Shown here: positions 60,907 through 64,000 of the stretch, piece by piece
How the letters are laid out: each line of letters starts with the position of its first letter
Numbering within the stretch: position 1 is the stretch's first letter
Origin: Phycisphaerae bacterium
GTDB lineage: Bacteria; Planctomycetota; Phycisphaerae; UBA1845; UTPLA1
Direction: 5' to 3'
Length of the DNA stretch: 64,000 nucleotides
Assembly (NCBI GenBank): GCA_019636475.1
Contig: JAHBXN010000011.1
Location: 35,637 to 99,636 of the forward strand
Notes under the pieces: model-generated
Told to the model about the DNA's origin: nothing
The model's database searches: none
What the model saw: the letters and a program-made list of their open reading frames with translations, nothing else
Translations under genes and position numbers: made by a program

Positions 60907-61470
60907 CGCCGGCGAGCAACGACGAGCGGATCAAGGAAGTTTTCTTCGCGGTTTGCGAGGCCCCGCGCGGAGAGCGCACGCGCCTGCTCGACAGGCTCTG
61001 CCAGGGCGACGCACCGCTGCGCGACGCAGTCCGTACCCTGCTGACTGCCGACGAACAAAACCGCCCCGGGTTCCTGGAACAGCCCGCGCTGGGCCACCTG
61101 CTGCGCGCCGACTCGCTCATCGCGCCGGCGGCGGCCATCCCACTGAAGCACGTCGGCGCTTACGAAATCCTGCGCGTTATCGGAGAGGGCGGCATGGGCG
61201 TCGTGTACGAAGCGCGGCAGACCAGTCCTCGTCGTTCTGTTGCGCTGAAAATGATCCGCCCGGGCGTCGCCTCGCGCCAGGCCGTGGAGCGCTTCCGCCG
61301 CGAGGCCGACGTGCTGGCGCGGTTGCGCCACCCCGGTATTGCTCAGGTGTATGACGCCGGCGTGTTCGGGGACGGCGAAGCACAGCAACCCTACTTCGTT
61401 ATGGAGTTGATTCAGGGCGATCCGCTCGACCGCTTTGCGGATAAACACCATCTCGACGAGCGATCGCGTC
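60903..61470 (+). pseudogene. Ser/Thr protein kinase, truncated inside the catalytic domain
   Basis: About 189 residues are kinase-like. A Planctomycete-type N-terminal region (D-E-R-I-K-E-V-F-F-A-V-C-E-A-P-R-G-E-R; L-L-T-A-D-E-Q) is followed by the kinase N-lobe: G-E-G-G-M-G-V-V-Y-E-A glycine loop, V-A-L-K-M-I ATP-anchoring Lys, F-R-R-E-A-D-V-L-A-R-L-R-H-P helix C, and V-M-E-L-I-Q-G hinge. After D-K-H-H-L-D-E-R-S-R (~61470) the frame turns into unrelated sequence and stops at 61577. The HRD catalytic loop, DFG and the whole C-lobe are missing, so it cannot be an active kinase. The break coincides with the start of RHS-type sequence in the +1 frame. Confidence 0.8.
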
Positions 61471-63417
61471 ACCATCGAGACGCCGTTCGATCGCGATCAC
61501 CTTCTTCGGGTTACCCAGGCCGGCAACCGGCTGACACATTCCAGCCAGACTGCGTTCGGAAACGTCGGCATCTATGATTACGAATATCAGTCGAACAAGC
61601 AGTTCAACGTCACCGAGGAGGACCAGGTCACCGACACCTATCAAATCGATAAACTCGAAGCCGTCCGGACCTATGGCTACGACATGCTCGACCGGCTCAC
61701 GTCGGCCGCGCTGACCGACTCATCCGACTGGAGCGCCGTGGCGACGCAGACGACGACGTGGTCCAGCCTCGACGATCTCGGCAACTGGCTGACCCACAGC
61801 GACCGGGGCGCGACGGCGATCAACCGCACGTTTGACAAGGCCAACCGCATGAACGACTGGGGGATCGTCAACACGAATACCCTCCACAACGCCGCCGGCA
61901 ACCAGGTCAAGCTCCCCACCGTCGCCGGCGACGCCCTGCACCCCGTGGTATACGACCACCTCAACCGCCTCACGGCTGTGCGCAACGCGCCCGACACGCA
62001 GAACACCGGCACCTTCGACTACGACGCCCTGGGCCGGCGGATTCTTGTGGCCGACGGCCGCGTGCCCGACCTCGACCGGTGGTATTATTACGATGGCGTG
62101 AACGAGATTCTGGAGGCGGCCGACAGCGGGGCCACCGTGCTCCGCTGGTACGTCCACGGCGTTTCCTACATCGACGAGCGGCTGATGATGTACGCCGAGT
62201 ATGATGTGACCGGAACGAACGCGGCCGACTTGTCCTACTTCTACGCCATCGACCGGATGTACAACGTGCGAATGCTGCTCGATGCGACCGGGGCCATTTT
62301 AGAGAGCTATGCGTACGACCCGTATGGTGAGCCGCTTATCCGCGAGTGTGCCGGGCGTGGCGATATGTCAGGCGACAGCATAGTGAGCAAGGATGGGGAC
62401 GAGGATGCGTTCTTGAATGCCCTGAGTTGTAGCACGTTCGACCCGAGAGCGGACGTGGATGATGACGGCGAAGTGGACCAGGATGACGCAGCCCTCTACG
62501 ATGCTAAGATCGCCATCTGGGACGGCGGGCATCCTCAGCCGGTGAAAACGGCTCGGAGCCTGATCGGCAACCCCTACATGTTCCAGGGCCGGCCGAATTT
62601 TGTGTTCGGCAGCGACATCGGCGGCGAGAACCCGAAGTTCACCCTTAATGATCATCGCAGCCGATTTGTCGACCCCATGACGGGAAGATGGATGACGAGG
62701 GATAGCTCTGGGTACATTGATGGGTACAATCTTTTTGCATTCGCACACACCAATCCTGTGCTATTTGCTGATCCACTGGGAGCACAAAGCACTCAGCCTA
62801 GTACGCAACCTGCAAGCCAGCCCGCTTCTCAACCAACCGAGAAAAGTGCCTGCGACAAAGCCCTAGAAGAAGTGAAGAATAGCGCGTTTTACAAACAGTA
62901 TAAGGCCCTCAGTGAAAAGAACACTGAAGACTGTCCTATGCCTGAAATGAGCTGCGCGCCATGTTCGGATCCCGGCCCGGACAAACCAGTTCCTGCGGGG
63001 CAGTACGATTGGAAAACGCGTAATCTGCAAATGTGCACAAACGCTCGAAAGATCGGCGGCGGGGGCGGCTTGAGCCAACAAGAATTCAAGGAGAACGTCG
63101 AACACGAACTCTGGCACGCATTGCAAGATTGTACGATTAGGATTAACAATCGGACTGGTGGCAAGAGTGGCCGCGTGCCTCCCGGTTGTCCTCCAGACAA
63201 AACAATAGATGATTGTCAGTTTTCTGCCGCCGTGGAAGCCGACGCTTATTGGAATACTAACAACAACGCGGGAGGTAAAAACCCAAACGATCCGGCAGTT
63301 CATAAAGCGCGATGCAATGCAACATTGAATGGTTGCCGGGCATCGGCGAAGAGTTGTAAGGACTCGGACAGTGCATGCAAGAACATACTCAGAAATCACT
63401 ATAATTGTAAGTTTTGA
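61435..63417 (+). CDS. RHS-repeat protein (N-truncated) with dockerin-like insert and HExxH metalloprotease-like tip
   Basis: Open for 660 residues; RHS character begins near 61470 (T-I-E-T-P-F-D-R-D). YD-type repeats (Y-D-Y-E-Y; Y-G-Y-D-M-L-D-R-L; F-D-Y-D-A-L-G-R-R-I) lead to the core L-L-D-A-T-G-A-I-L-E-S-Y-A-Y-D-P-Y-G-E-P. Between that and the closing D-P-M-T-G-R-W-M-T-R-D-S lies a ~65-residue dockerin-like insert (G-D-M-S-G-D ... A-D-V-D-D-D-G-E-V-D-Q-D-D-A). After D-P-L-G-A and a Gln/Pro/Ser linker comes a Cys-rich ~200-residue tip with H-E-L-W-H (63103-63117) and a downstream V-E-A-D-A-Y-W Glu, a zincin-type metal site. RHS tips are usually toxins. The missing N-terminus (secretion and most repeats) shows this is a fragment joined to the kinase remnant. 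Confidence 0.8.
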   Translation: MRINTISTSDRVTIETPFDRDHLLRVTQAGNRLTHSSQTAFGNVGIYDYEYQSNKQFNVTEEDQVTDTYQIDKLEAVRTYGYDMLDRLTSAALTDSSDWSAVATQTTTWSSLDDLGNWLTHSDRGATAINRTFDKANRMNDWGIVNTNTLHNAAGNQVKLPTVAGDALHPVVYDHLNRLTAVRNAPDTQNTGTFDYDALGRRILVADGRVPDLDRWYYYDGVNEILEAADSGATVLRWYVHGVSYIDERLMMYAEYDVTGTNAADLSYFYAIDRMYNVRMLLDATGAILESYAYDPYGEPLIRECAGRGDMSGDSIVSKDGDEDAFLNALSCSTFDPRADVDDDGEVDQDDAALYDAKIAIWDGGHPQPVKTARSLIGNPYMFQGRPNFVFGSDIGGENPKFTLNDHRSRFVDPMTGRWMTRDSSGYIDGYNLFAFAHTNPVLFADPLGAQSTQPSTQPASQPASQPTEKSACDKALEEVKNSAFYKQYKALSEKNTEDCPMPEMSCAPCSDPGPDKPVPAGQYDWKTRNLQMCTNARKIGGGGGLSQQEFKENVEHELWHALQDCTIRINNRTGGKSGRVPPGCPPDKTIDDCQFSAAVEADAYWNTNNNAGGKNPNDPAVHKARCNATLNGCRASAKSCKDSDSACKNILRNHYNCKF

Positions 63418-63457
63418 TTGATTGTTTTCGTTGCCTAATTTCGGAGTCTGTGAATCA

Positions 63458-64000
63458 GTGCGGCACGGAGCCAGTAAACCGAAGCGTTTTCGTGCTTCGT
63501 ACAGTGTGCTTCTCTTGGCATCTTTTGCGATTTGTACTGGCTGGGTGATTAGTTATGTGCGGCCTTACGCAGTACGATTAGTAAGCGCTGCAGTGTTGGA
63601 GTCGCGTTATGGCGTAGTGTCGGTTTTGCTTAAGAAGCCCGGATCTCAACAGGCCGAAGACTGGTCAAGAATTGCAGTCGAGACACTCTGTGCAGATACC
63701 TTAATTGGCGAAATAGGCGAGCCGGAGCGCCCTCCGCTGTATCCAGCCAGGGTATGGCACCCATTTCTTGCCATCGAGCAACACGAATATCTGGGTGTGT
63801 TCTTAGATCCGCATAGTCGATTTAGCGTTTCATATTCACTGTTGGCACTTTTTCCGCTTGTCTTGGCGTTGACTGTCTTTGTCTGGCGAAGGCGGATCTT
63901 GAGTATAGACCAGATTAAGCCAGTGTGTGTAAGTTGTGGTTACTCATTAAGGGGCAACAGTAGTGGGACTTGCCCTGAATGCGGAGCAAAGATTCAGGAG
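63458..64000 (+). CDS. Partial membrane protein with CxxCGYxLRG...CPECG zinc ribbon
   Basis: Open from GTG 63458 (GGAG at 63443-63446) to the window edge, 181 codons. Two membrane helices are visible (SVLLLASFAICTGWVISYV; LLALFPLVLALTVFVW) with a ~95-residue domain between. After the second helix is a cytoplasmic zinc ribbon, V-C-V-S-C-G-Y-S-L-R-G-N ... C-P-E-C-G-A, a motif widespread in Planctomycete membrane proteins. It starts 40 bp after the RHS gene. A position directly behind an RHS toxin tip is where an immunity gene is often found, but the family is common elsewhere, so the link is weak. Base composition is AT-richer than upstream genes. Confidence 0.7.
   Translation, partial: MRHGASKPKRFRASYSVLLLASFAICTGWVISYVRPYAVRLVSAAVLESRYGVVSVLLKKPGSQQAEDWSRIAVETLCADTLIGEIGEPERPPLYPARVWHPFLAIEQHEYLGVFLDPHSRFSVSYSLLALFPLVLALTVFVWRRRILSIDQIKPVCVSCGYSLRGNSSGTCPECGAKIQE

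Noticed and set aside
1..64000. CRISPR arrays, rRNA or tRNA genes
   Set aside because: No regularly spaced direct repeats with unique spacers, no conserved rRNA segments and no tRNA T-loop plus acceptor pairs were found by eye. A covariance search could still find a tRNA that I missed.

Overview
The window looks like a fragment of a high-GC, Gram-negative-type environmental bacterium, most likely a Planctomycetota (Phycisphaerae-like) lineage. This is inferred from four things: a secreted autotransporter-repeat protein ending in a type I dockerin (57251-60016), an ECF sigma factor of the Planctomycete-expanded group overlapping a Ser/Thr kinase gene (60322-61470), a partial membrane protein with a CxxCGYxLRG...CPECG zinc ribbon (63458-64000), and many small lipoproteins. 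No rRNA, tRNA or CRISPR array was recognised.

Region 1 (1-7323) is accessory DNA. It holds the start of a secreted protein running off the left edge, a small XRE repressor, an HNH nuclease with an unfamiliar C-terminal domain, a small helical protein, and a very large DarB-like methyltransferase/SNF2-helicase of the kind carried by phages and conjugative elements.

Region 2 (7446-50505) is an almost continuous heavy-metal resistance island on the + strand. It contains three RND efflux systems: outer-membrane factor + adaptor + pump at 7944-16743; adaptor + pump at 20556-25955; and outer-membrane factor + adaptor + CusA-type pump at 41394-49563. It also has a Zn/Cd/Pb-type P1B ATPase (17814-20012), a MerR regulator with a visible MerR-type promoter (26128-26600), a CopZ-MerT-MerP-like triple fusion (26963-28135), an HMA+MauE-like membrane protein (49642-50391), several YHS/TRASH-type Cys proteins and many small secreted Cys/His-rich proteins. 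Set into the island are a minus-strand phosphatase/ECF sigma/anti-sigma operon (28916-32079), an HD-GYP protein, and a redox/methylation cluster (33630-36691). That cluster contains the most notable item: an AhpD-like peroxidase-related gene (36134-36691) whose second active-site Cys codon is TGA, followed at the expected distance by a SECIS-like hairpin. It is a probable selenoprotein that a standard gene caller would split in two.

Region 3 (50506-64000) is a mosaic. It holds two unrecognised proteins, one a membrane-hairpin/coiled-coil protein interrupted by an in-frame TGA. It also holds several copies of a ~31-bp REP-like repeat, a convincing thiaminase I homologue (55009-56247), a decayed transposase (56622-57242), the dockerin protein, the sigma factor with a kinase cut off inside its catalytic domain, and an RHS-repeat protein that begins at that cut and ends in an HExxH metalloprotease-like tip.

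Together the island genes form an envelope-spanning metal detoxification route. Small Cys/His-rich periplasmic proteins and adaptor-borne metal-binding domains would capture metal, RND pumps and the P-type ATPase would export it, and MerR-type control would switch at least part of it on. Roles beyond family-level assignment are inference.
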